Positions 15,191 to 22,011 of a DNA stretch of 64,000 bases are shown here, piece by piece. A model generated the notes under the pieces. The model did no database searches and was not told where the DNA came from. It saw only the letters and a program-made list of their open reading frames with translations. The stretch covers positions 61,413 through 125,412 of the forward strand of contig DATJBF010000060.1 of NCBI GenBank assembly GCA_035515475.1, written 5' to 3'. Source of the DNA: DATJBF01 sp035515475 (GTDB lineage Bacteria; Verrucomicrobiota; Verrucomicrobiia; Palsa-1439). A program made the position numbers and the translations under genes. Position 1 is the first letter of the stretch. Every line of letters begins with the position of its first letter.

Positions 15191-16551
15191 TGACTGTCCG
15201 TGGGAAATGATACCACAGAACCGAACTCGCCATCAAGCACCTTGGTCGAAATCTTGAGGCCGGGTCTTACGTGGACTTTACGGCGAACGATCTGGCCAGT
15301 CTCGACGACGCGCGTGATGCTATAGCCGCGTTGGAGCGTGGAATTTGGGCTGAGCAACTCCAACTTGGCCGCGACCTGGGCCAGGCGATGTTGGGCACCC
15401 TGCCGAACCTGGGCCCAGACCGACTGGAACCGCCGTTGATCCGCCGCCAGTTGCTGACGCCGGTTCAGCACCCGCGCCTGCGGGCTGAGGAGCCGGAATT
15501 TTGCGGCGGCAGTCTCCAGGCGCGTTCGGAGATGACCCAGTGCCACGCCGGTCGCTTGGGGCAGGCGGTGCCCCAGATCATCGACCTGCTGGTCGTACTG
15601 GCGGATGATCTCGGTGGGACGACGGAAGATATAGCTTGCTCCCAGGTCCGATAGCCGCTGGCGCGCTTCGGCCAGGCAGAGCCGCAAATCTTTCTGGAGC
15701 CGGGATTCACTCTGGGCGAGTTGCTTCAAGAATTCCTCTTTGGCTTTGACAACCAATTCGGCTGCAGCGCTGGGCGTCGGCGCGCGGAGGTCGGCGACGA
15801 AATCGGAGATGGTGAAGTCGATCTCATGTCCGACGGCCGAAATCGTGGGAATGCGTGAACGCGCCAGGGCGCGGGCCACGATTTCCTCGTTGAATGCCCA
15901 CAGGTCTTCGAGCGAACCGCCCCCACGGGTAACGACCAGAACGTCGAACGTGAAAGCGTGAGAGGTATGGAGCGCGTTACACCGGTCAATCGCGTCCGCG
16001 ATTTCCTGTGCCGCGCCATCGCCCTGCACGCGAACGGGGTTGATGACGATGTGGACGTTCGGGAAGCGGCGGCCGATGATCTTGAGAAAGTCGCGGATGG
16101 CGGCGCCCGTGGGCGACGTGATGAGGCCGATGCGCTGGGGGAGGGCAGGGATCGGCTTCTTGCGGGACGGATCGAACAGGCCCTCCTTGGCGAGTCGCTG
16201 TTTCAATTCTTCGAACGCAAGCTGCAACGCACCGAGGCCTTTCGGCAGAAGCTGACGGGCGACAAGCTGATACTGTCCGCTTTTCTCGTACACGCTAATG
16301 TCGCCGAACGCGATGACCTGCAGGCCGTCCTTGAGTGTGAAGCCGACCTTGGCGGCAACGCCGCGAAACAGCACGACCGCCAACTGGGCGGTAGCGTCCT
16401 TGAGCGTAAAATAGACGTGGCCCGAGGCTGGCGAGCGGAGATTGGAGATTTCGCCTTCGACCCACACGCTGCGGAACCGCTCTTCGAGCAGGTCCTTGAC
16501 GCGGTGCGTCAACTCGGTGACGCTGAGAACGTGTGCGGGCTGGGCCGGCAT
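15187..16551 (-). CDS. xseA: Exodeoxyribonuclease VII large subunit
   Basis: Catalytic subunit of exonuclease VII, which degrades single-stranded DNA to oligonucleotides. The 454-aa protein has an N-terminal OB-fold (VWVEGEISNLRSPASGHVYFTLKD), a catalytic core with GLITSPTGAAIRDFL, VTRGGGSLEDLWAFNEE and ISAVGHEIDFTISDFVADLRAPTPSAAAE, and a long helical C-terminal half for XseB binding. The start is placed at the ATG at 16551 (MPAQPAHVLSVTELTHRVK), 8 nt after the TPR gene stop. The frame stays open further upstream but only as a shadow of that gene. Confidence 0.94.
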   Translation of the reverse strand: MPAQPAHVLSVTELTHRVKDLLEERFRSVWVEGEISNLRSPASGHVYFTLKDATAQLAVVLFRGVAAKVGFTLKDGLQVIAFGDISVYEKSGQYQLVARQLLPKGLGALQLAFEELKQRLAKEGLFDPSRKKPIPALPQRIGLITSPTGAAIRDFLKIIGRRFPNVHIVINPVRVQGDGAAQEIADAIDRCNALHTSHAFTFDVLVVTRGGGSLEDLWAFNEEIVARALARSRIPTISAVGHEIDFTISDFVADLRAPTPSAAAELVVKAKEEFLKQLAQSESRLQKDLRLCLAEARQRLSDLGASYIFRRPTEIIRQYDQQVDDLGHRLPQATGVALGHLRTRLETAAAKFRLLSPQARVLNRRQQLAADQRRFQSVWAQVRQGAQHRLAQVAAKLELLSPNSTLQRGYSITRVVETGQIVRRKVHVRPGLKISTKVLDGEFGSVVSFPTDSQ

Positions 16552-16559
16552 TGGAGCAA

Positions 16560-17315
16560 TTACTTCAGGTGGGCTTTTACGCGTTTGAGGTTCTGTCGCG
16601 CGATGTCCCAATAATAGTCGTCGGTGACCCACGCCTTCGGCATCCCCAGGGCCTTCTCCAGCGCGTCGTTGGCTTCCGGCCATCTGCGGAGATCCGCCAG
16701 CGTGACGCCCAGCTCAACGCGATGCGCCACGACATGCGGTGCGACCTCGGCCGCCCGCTCGAGATCGCGGCGCGCGGTGTCGAGCGACGCCGCGGGGAGC
16801 TTCCCATACAGGAATTCGGCAAACGTACGCAGCACCCAGTTCAACTCAGCCATTTCACGATTCCAGATGCCGAGGACGTGATAGGCGACGTCCTCCCTGT
16901 CGTTCAATTGAATCGCCTTTCGCGCTTCCGTTTTCACTTCATTGGCCAACTCGATCTTGCGCTTGCCGCCCTCGTACAAGGCGAGTTTGCCGACGGCGAC
17001 GGCGAGGTACGCGTGACCTTTCGAGTCATCGGGCTTGAGGCGGACTGCGATCCGGGCCAATTGTTCCGCTTCAAGGCAGCACTGCTTCTGTTTGGCCTGA
17101 TCGTTTGAGAGCGTACACTCGTCAGCCAGTGCCCGGGCCAGTTTCCAAGTTGCCTCGTAGTTATCGGGAGCTTGGGAGTGTGCGGCGCGGTAGCTGGTCA
17201 GGGCTGCGTCCAGGTCAAATCGTGCGAGGGCCGCATTGCCCGCAGCAATGTCTTGGGCGTGCGCGGTGCCGACGATCCCGAAGACAAATAATCCGAGCCA
17301 GAAGCTACGGCTCAT
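16560..17315 (-). CDS. Secreted TPR-repeat protein
   Basis: A 251-aa protein with an N-terminal signal peptide (hydrophobic FWLGLFVFGIVGTAHA, likely cleaved after AHA) followed by helical repeats of TPR type: NAALARFDLDAALTSYRAA, then YEATWKLARALADE, SKGHAYLAVAVGKLALYEG and VVAHRVELGVTLADLRRWPEA. The layout resembles bacterial relatives of the eukaryotic RMD (regulator of microtubule dynamics) TPR proteins, probably periplasmic scaffolds. The precise role is unknown. It overlaps the TIGR04073-type gene by 11 nt and is followed after 8 nt by xseA, so it belongs to the same operon. Confidence 0.8.
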   Translation of the reverse strand: MSRSFWLGLFVFGIVGTAHAQDIAAGNAALARFDLDAALTSYRAAHSQAPDNYEATWKLARALADECTLSNDQAKQKQCCLEAEQLARIAVRLKPDDSKGHAYLAVAVGKLALYEGGKRKIELANEVKTEARKAIQLNDREDVAYHVLGIWNREMAELNWVLRTFAEFLYGKLPAASLDTARRDLERAAEVAPHVVAHRVELGVTLADLRRWPEANDALEKALGMPKAWVTDDYYWDIARQNLKRVKAHLK

Positions 17316-17655
17316 AGTCTTCGTTGGGAAACTCCGGCTTCATCACCGGCTTGTAGCCGCGCGGAAATGGGACGGGGAAAGTTACCACCTCGTAAGCGCC
17401 CGTCAACTCGCGGGCGAACCAGCGGACGAACCCCTTGCCGACGCCGTATGTCACGCCCCCGGCGCCGCCGTGTTCCGCGGCGGTCTTGGTGATTTGATTC
17501 GGGACCTCGACGACGCCGAACAGGATGTTCGCGACGCCGCGGCCGAGTTTGCGCAGCGCGTTATGTCCCGAAGGCGGTTGGTCGTTGTCGGCGTTCGCGC
17601 TGCCGGCGAGAAGCAAAGTGAAGAGCAGCAGCAAACCAAGGAGTTTGGTTTTCAT
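17305..17655 (-). CDS. Exosortase-system-associated protein, TIGR04073-type
   Basis: A 116-aa secreted protein: signal peptide MKTKLLGLLLLFTLLLAGSANA, then NALRKLGRGVANILFGVVEVPNQITKTAAEHGGAGGVTYGVGKGF and a Pro-rich end. The KLGRGxxNxLFGxxExP core with a glycine-rich hydrophobic patch is what I remember of the TIGR04073 family, which occurs in genomes with exosortase/PEP-CTERM sorting, including Verrucomicrobiota. The function is unknown. It is first in the operon, and the TATAAT box lies 7 nt before the ATG at 17655, so the transcript may be leaderless. A start three codons earlier (17664) would overlap that box and is less likely. Confidence 0.75.
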   Translation of the reverse strand: MKTKLLGLLLLFTLLLAGSANADNDQPPSGHNALRKLGRGVANILFGVVEVPNQITKTAAEHGGAGGVTYGVGKGFVRWFARELTGAYEVVTFPVPFPRGYKPVMKPEFPNEDYEP

Positions 17656-17662
17656 ACGGCGC

Positions 17663-17691
17663 ATTATAGCGGGTTGACGAGGAACCATCAA
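17663..17691 (-). promoter_or_regulatory. Strong sigma70-type promoter for the eight-gene minus-strand operon
   Basis: On the minus strand, TTGATG (17691-17686) is followed by a 17-nt spacer and a perfect TATAAT (17668-17663). The expected start point falls at or one base before the ATG at 17655. There is no Shine-Dalgarno sequence, which is consistent with a leaderless mRNA. It would drive the genes from the TIGR04073-type gene down to ptsN. Confidence 0.65.
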
Positions 17692-17738
17692 TTTCTTTCC
17701 CTTGCGCGCTTCGGCGCCGCTCCGGTAAGCTGGCCGCG

Positions 17739-18482
17739 ATGACCCTGAAGGGCAAGACGGCGCTCGTTACCGGCGCCGCGAAGCGCGTCGGACGTGAAAT
17801 CGCTCTCGGTTTGGCGCGGCGCGGTGCTAACATTGTTGTCCACTACAACACCTCCGCTGCCGATGCGCGGACGACGGTGGCAGAGATCCAGCAACTGGGC
17901 GTTGACGCCATTGCGGTGAAGGCCGATCAAGCCAGCGCGCGGCAAGTCAAGGCCGCGGTGATGGAAGCGGTCCGACACTTCCAGCACATCGACGTTTTTG
18001 TCGCCAGTGCGGCGGTCTATCGGAAGACGCCGTTCGCGACGCTGTCGGAAGCCGACTGGGACTGGCACATTGACGCGAATCTTAAAGGGCCGTTTCTATT
18101 TGCGCTTGAAATTGGCCGGCATATGAAAACGGGCAACCTGGCGGGCAAGGTGATCTTGTTTGCCGATTGGGCGGCGATCCGGCCGTACGCCGATTATCTG
18201 CCGTACTGCGTGTCGAAGGCAGGTGTAATCTGCCTGACGAAATCTCTCGCCAAAGCGCTGGGTCCGAAAGTGCAAGTGAACGCCATCGCGCCCGGCCCGG
18301 TGCTTCTGCCACCCGACTTCACCGCGGCGGAGAAGCGCGCCGTGATCAACGCGACAGTTGTCAAACGTATGGGTTCACCGCAAGACATCGTCAATTCCGT
18401 GCTGTTTCTCATCGAAGGCAGCGATTTCATCACTGGCCACACGCTCATCGTCGACGGCGGACGGTTGATTGCCGGGGGATAA
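17739..18482 (+). CDS. Pteridine-reductase-like short-chain dehydrogenase
   Basis: A 247-aa SDR with an N-terminal TGAAKRVGREIALGL cofactor motif and VVHYNTSAADA; the arginine at this place favours NADP(H). The usual catalytic Ser is replaced by Asp in LFADWAAIRP, located 13 residues before the Tyr of YCVSK, so the triad is Asp-Tyr-Lys. This is the arrangement of Leishmania pteridine reductase PTR1 and fits FolM-like dihydromonapterin/dihydropteridine reductases. The next gene, 3 bp downstream, is a 6-pyruvoyltetrahydropterin synthase homologue, which supports a pterin substrate. It could still act on another carbonyl substrate. Confidence 0.82.
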   Translation: MTLKGKTALVTGAAKRVGREIALGLARRGANIVVHYNTSAADARTTVAEIQQLGVDAIAVKADQASARQVKAAVMEAVRHFQHIDVFVASAAVYRKTPFATLSEADWDWHIDANLKGPFLFALEIGRHMKTGNLAGKVILFADWAAIRPYADYLPYCVSKAGVICLTKSLAKALGPKVQVNAIAPGPVLLPPDFTAAEKRAVINATVVKRMGSPQDIVNSVLFLIEGSDFITGHTLIVDGGRLIAGG

Positions 18483-18485
18483 GGC

Positions 18486-18887
18486 ATGTTTACAGTTACG
18501 AAGCAGATCGAGTTTTGCTACGGGCATCGACTGCTGCATTACGGGGGCCGGTGCCGTCATCTGCACGGACACAATGCGCGCGTGGAAGTCGACATCGAGG
18601 CAGACACGCTGGATGCCCGCGGCATGGTCTATGATTTTTCGGACCTCAAGGAGGCGATCAAGAACTGGATCGATGAAACACTCGACCATCGCATGTTGTT
18701 GTGCAAGGACGATCCGATTTTGCCCGTGTTGAAGCAACGGGGCGAACTCTTCTACGCGATGGACCAAAACCCGACGGCTGAGAACATCGCCCGGCTCATC
18801 TTTCAACACGCCCGGGCGAGGGGAATACCCGTCATCGAGGTGCGTCTGTGGGAGACGCCCACCTCGTATGCCACCTACCGCGGTTGA
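18486..18887 (+). CDS. 6-pyruvoyltetrahydropterin synthase / QueD family protein
   Basis: A 133-aa T-fold enzyme of the PTPS/QueD family, acting on 7,8-dihydroneopterin triphosphate. The zinc ligands are visible as His14 (FCYGHRL), His27 and His29 (CRHLHGH); Cys23 is the catalytic cysteine in the QueD-type CxxxHGH arrangement. The C-terminal Glu lies in VIEVRLWETPTSYATY. It is probably co-transcribed with the upstream pteridine reductase-like SDR, so the pair may make a reduced pterin (tetrahydromonapterin or tetrahydrobiopterin-like) rather than queuosine. No queE or queC lies nearby. Confidence 0.87.
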   Translation: MFTVTKQIEFCYGHRLLHYGGRCRHLHGHNARVEVDIEADTLDARGMVYDFSDLKEAIKNWIDETLDHRMLLCKDDPILPVLKQRGELFYAMDQNPTAENIARLIFQHARARGIPVIEVRLWETPTSYATYRG

Positions 18888-19027
18888 TTGTTTCGGTTCG
18901 GCGATAGCCAGTTTTGGCCGCGGCGCGGGTCGAGACACTGCGTGTGGCGGGAGAGTGCCGATGAGGACCGGGCTCTACGGCCACGGACCGCTGCGAGAGC
19001 CGGATTCTGGCAGCCTTCAAATCGCGA

Positions 19028-19056
19028 TTGCTTCCGTTTGGGCACCGCGGTATGAT
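19028..19056 (+). promoter_or_regulatory. Putative promoter of the zinc-ribbon gene
   Basis: TTGCTT (19028-19033), a 17-nt spacer and TATGAT (19051-19056) are followed by GCGGGC. This closely resembles the promoter before tRNA-Leu at 48810-48838, which has the same -35 followed by CC, the same spacing and GCGGGC after the -10. The transcript would have a leader of about 85 nt before the GTG at 19149. Confidence 0.45.
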
Positions 19057-19148
19057 GCGGGCAACCGGCGAGCCCACGTGGGGATACGGCGGACGCGTCG
19101 GACTCAAGTTCACGGAGAACTCAGCGGCGGAAGGAGGAAGCGCGGCCA

Positions 19149-19388
19149 GTGGATATTTCTTTCGACTGCCCGGGATGCGGACAGCACCTGGTGATAGACG
19201 AAGCCGGTTCAGGTCTCGTCGTGCAATGTCCGAAGTGTAGAGGTGATGTCCACGTTCCCACCGTCCCCGGGCCGGCTCCCGCACCTGGCGGCAAGGCGGC
19301 CGCGGCATCCCGCGAAGAAAAAGAGAGAACCGTTGCCCTGAAGTGGGTTCCGCCGTCCGGAAGCGCAGACGGGAGGTCGAAGAAATGA
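19149..19388 (+). CDS. Small zinc-ribbon protein
   Basis: A 79-aa protein: MDISFDCPGCGQHLVIDEAG, then VVQCPKCRGDVHVP and a Pro/Ala-rich tail. The CPxC...CPxC spacing makes a four-cysteine zinc ribbon. The start is GTG at 19149, with AAGGAGGAAG about 9 nt upstream. A promoter-like sequence lies 90 bp before it. Proteins opening with a similar CPxCxxxLxVD ribbon occur in Verrucomicrobiota as stand-alone genes or as N-terminal modules of membrane proteins; the function is not established. Confidence 0.72.
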   Translation: MDISFDCPGCGQHLVIDEAGSGLVVQCPKCRGDVHVPTVPGPAPAPGGKAAAASREEKERTVALKWVPPSGSADGRSKK

Positions 19389-19662
19389 CCATGCCTGCGC
19401 GGCGGCCGTAGCGTCTGTGAGACCAAACCGCGTTTGTCCTGATTAATCTGAGATTTCCCCTGAGGTCATTGTTTCCCGCGGAGCAAGCTTTTTGAGTTGC
19501 CGCCAGTTCCGTCGGCGATTCCCCGGTTTCATGCCGTTCCCACTCGGGCAGCTTGGCCCCACTCCACCCAGAGGACGGACACAGCGAAGGCGATTGGGCA
19601 TGGCTGGTGCTCTTTTTGTCGTCACCTCGATGGGATTTTGTCTTGAGAATTGGAATGCAATT

Positions 19663-21642
19663 ATGAAGACAGTCCTGTGCGCTCTTGCGATCCTGATCAT
19701 GGCTGGCTACTCCTCGGCCTTCGCCGTAGACGGTTATGCCACTATCAACGGCACCACGACAGGCGGCGAGGGCGGTCCGACGGTCACCGTAACCAACCTC
19801 TTGGACCTTATCAAATACGTCGGCACCGACGTGCCCTATAACGTGCAGCTTCAAGGAAGCATCTTTTGCCCGACAAAAATCACTGTCAAATCGGACAAGA
19901 CCATCGTCGGACTCGGCACGAATGCAACGATCAACGGAAACGTATACGTGTCGGGCGTCAGCAATATCGTTGTCCAAAACCTGTTCATCACCAATCCCAC
20001 GGACGACAACTTCAATGGCCCCGACGACGAGGACGGCATCACCGTGATCAATGGCGCGAACCACATTTGGATTGACCACTGCACCTTTTCTGACTGCCGC
20101 GATGGCGAGGTGGACATCACCAAGACTTCCGACTGGGTTACGGTCTCCTGGTGTAAATTCTTCTACACGCCCCCGCCCTATACCAACGGTCACCACTTTG
20201 TAAACCTGATCGGCGCCGACGATGGCGACACCAACGACCTCGGCACGCTGCACGTAACGTTTCATCACAACTGGTGGAGTACGTTGTGCGTGGAACGAAT
20301 GCCGTCGGTGCGCTTCGGTCGCGTCCATTGCTTCAACAATTACTACAACGCATCCGGCAACGATTACTGCGTCCGCACGCGCATCGATGCCCAGTGCCTG
20401 ATCGAAAACAACTTCTTCGAGAATGTAAGGAACCCGTGGGAACGCTACGTCACCAGTGGCGACGCCGGCCTGCTGCTCGCCCGCAGCAACAACGTCGCCT
20501 ATCCCAGCACCTCCTACGGGGTCACCTGGAGGGCCAGCGGTTCCGACGTTCTTATTTCCGGCACCGACACCGTGTTCACGCCGCCGTATTCCTACACGCC
20601 AGATGGTGCTCTCTCTGTAAAGAGCCTCGTAACGAACAGCGCTGGTGCTGGCAGGTTGCCGGTCGCGGCCTTTACTGCCAACCCGACCAACGGAGCCACT
20701 GCGCCTTTGGACGTGACGTTTACCGATACCTCGACGGGGGTCATTACCGACCGCGTCTGGGATTTCGGTGACGGGACGACCACCAACACCACCGAGACCA
20801 GCGTGATGCACAGTTACATTGATTTTGCCAGTTACGATGTGGGTCTGACTGTGATCGGTCCCGCTGGCTCCAATAATCTCAGCCGGCCCGCGTACATCAC
20901 GATCGCCCACACGCCACCGGCGATCAACGAGGGACTGACGGCGAGCAACGCGGTGCTGCAAGTGGGTAATGTGGCGGTGGTCGTTGCTGGCGACACGAAT
21001 GTGTTCAACGTCGGGGCCACGGACCCCGACGACACCGGCAACCCGCTGAGTTACCAGTGGCTGTTTGGTGATGGCGTGACCAACGGTTGGTCGTCATCGA
21101 ATACGGTCGAGCATACCTACGGGACCAATTGCGGACCGTATGATGCCAGCGTAACCATCAGCAATGGACTGGCCTCGACGACCAGCAACTTCACGGTGGT
21201 GGTGGCGTGTCAACTCAACATGATCAAACTGCAGTTGAGTCCGAACTTTGCCAAGACCAACGCTGACAATTGCATTGTCTCGGGCATGTTCGATCTGCCG
21301 GCGGAGTATAGTTTCGCCGGCAAGTCGGTAACGGTGGATGCGGGCGGTGCGGAGGTGTCCTTTGCCCTCAACAAGCGAGGGATCGGGGTGAGCGGCGTCA
21401 GCAAGTTCAACAAGCCTACGTACAACAAGAAGACTGCCCTGTGGAAGTTCAAGGCCACGTTGAGAAAAGGGTCATGGCAGGCCCCGTGGTCGGACTATAG
21501 CATTACCAATACAAACATGCCGAAGCCGGGAGTGCTGATTAGCAACGTGCCGGTGATTTTGCTGCTGGACACGGAGGCATTCATGGCGACCACCAACCTG
21601 CAGTACACCGCAAAGCAGGACAAGTCCGGCTTGGCGAAGTAG
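19663..21642 (+). CDS. Secreted pectate lyase (PL1-like) with PKD domains and shared C-terminal module
   Basis: A 659-aa secreted enzyme that should cleave polygalacturonate by beta-elimination. Signal peptide MKTVLCALAILIMAGYSSAFA; a right-handed beta-helix (about 22-330) with the PL1 hallmarks WIDHCTFSDCRDGEVDITK (calcium-binding Asp) and RMPSVRFGRVHCFNNYY (catalytic Arg); a PKD domain (about 342-425, VWDFGDGTTT); then a second PKD-like domain and a C-terminal beta module (about 427-659). The last about 230 residues are nearly the same as the end of the next secreted protein. The start at 19663 is set by the signal peptide; the frame is open further upstream. Confidence 0.88.
   Translation: MKTVLCALAILIMAGYSSAFAVDGYATINGTTTGGEGGPTVTVTNLLDLIKYVGTDVPYNVQLQGSIFCPTKITVKSDKTIVGLGTNATINGNVYVSGVSNIVVQNLFITNPTDDNFNGPDDEDGITVINGANHIWIDHCTFSDCRDGEVDITKTSDWVTVSWCKFFYTPPPYTNGHHFVNLIGADDGDTNDLGTLHVTFHHNWWSTLCVERMPSVRFGRVHCFNNYYNASGNDYCVRTRIDAQCLIENNFFENVRNPWERYVTSGDAGLLLARSNNVAYPSTSYGVTWRASGSDVLISGTDTVFTPPYSYTPDGALSVKSLVTNSAGAGRLPVAAFTANPTNGATAPLDVTFTDTSTGVITDRVWDFGDGTTTNTTETSVMHSYIDFASYDVGLTVIGPAGSNNLSRPAYITIAHTPPAINEGLTASNAVLQVGNVAVVVAGDTNVFNVGATDPDDTGNPLSYQWLFGDGVTNGWSSSNTVEHTYGTNCGPYDASVTISNGLASTTSNFTVVVACQLNMIKLQLSPNFAKTNADNCIVSGMFDLPAEYSFAGKSVTVDAGGAEVSFALNKRGIGVSGVSKFNKPTYNKKTALWKFKATLRKGSWQAPWSDYSITNTNMPKPGVLISNVPVILLLDTEAFMATTNLQYTAKQDKSGLAK
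20941..21642 (+). repeat. Duplicated coding module, copy 1 (PKD-like plus C-terminal domain)
   Basis: This 3' part of the pectate lyase gene is closely similar at DNA and protein level to 23503-24195 at the end of the next gene. Shared landmarks are NAVLQVG, EVSFALNKRGIGV, SKFNKP, DTEAFMATTNLQYTAKQ and the terminal SGLAK. Confidence 0.85.
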
Positions 21643-22011
21643 CTGAAGGAATCCGGCCCCAGTCATCACAGCCGGCTGGGCGCAGTCGACGTTGCCCCCA
21701 AAGACGCCGCGGTGGCAGCCTGATAAGCCAACTCCTTTTGGCGGTGCTGCACCCCATGGCCCCGAACATGCATCGCGGTCAAATCGGGCCACGTCCGATT
21801 TCAGAAACGTCGTAGTCTTTGGCATACCAAACGCTCCAGATCCCTCAGGATTAGAATTCCAAGCATCGGAGACCGCAAGAATGCTCAGGCTGACCTCCAA
21901 CACAAGGACGGTCGAGATCGTCGCGGTATCCCTCGCGTTTGGCAGGTCGCAGTGTAGGAACCGGGCACATCCTAAGGCCAATAGGGTGTCGGCAGAACAA
22001 GGAGTCGGGAA
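21643..22011 (+). other. Intergenic region, no gene recognised
   Basis: This 369-bp gap between the two secreted-protein genes has no convincing reading frame and no strong terminator. The only clear element is AAGGAGTCGGGAA at its right end, the ribosome binding site of the next gene. Confidence 0.5.

Noticed and set aside
18832..20961. 709-aa minus-strand reading frame
   Set aside because: Opposite to the PL1 pectate lyase, whose catalytic motifs and signal peptide are clear; composition is a shadow of the repetitive Asn/Thr coding.
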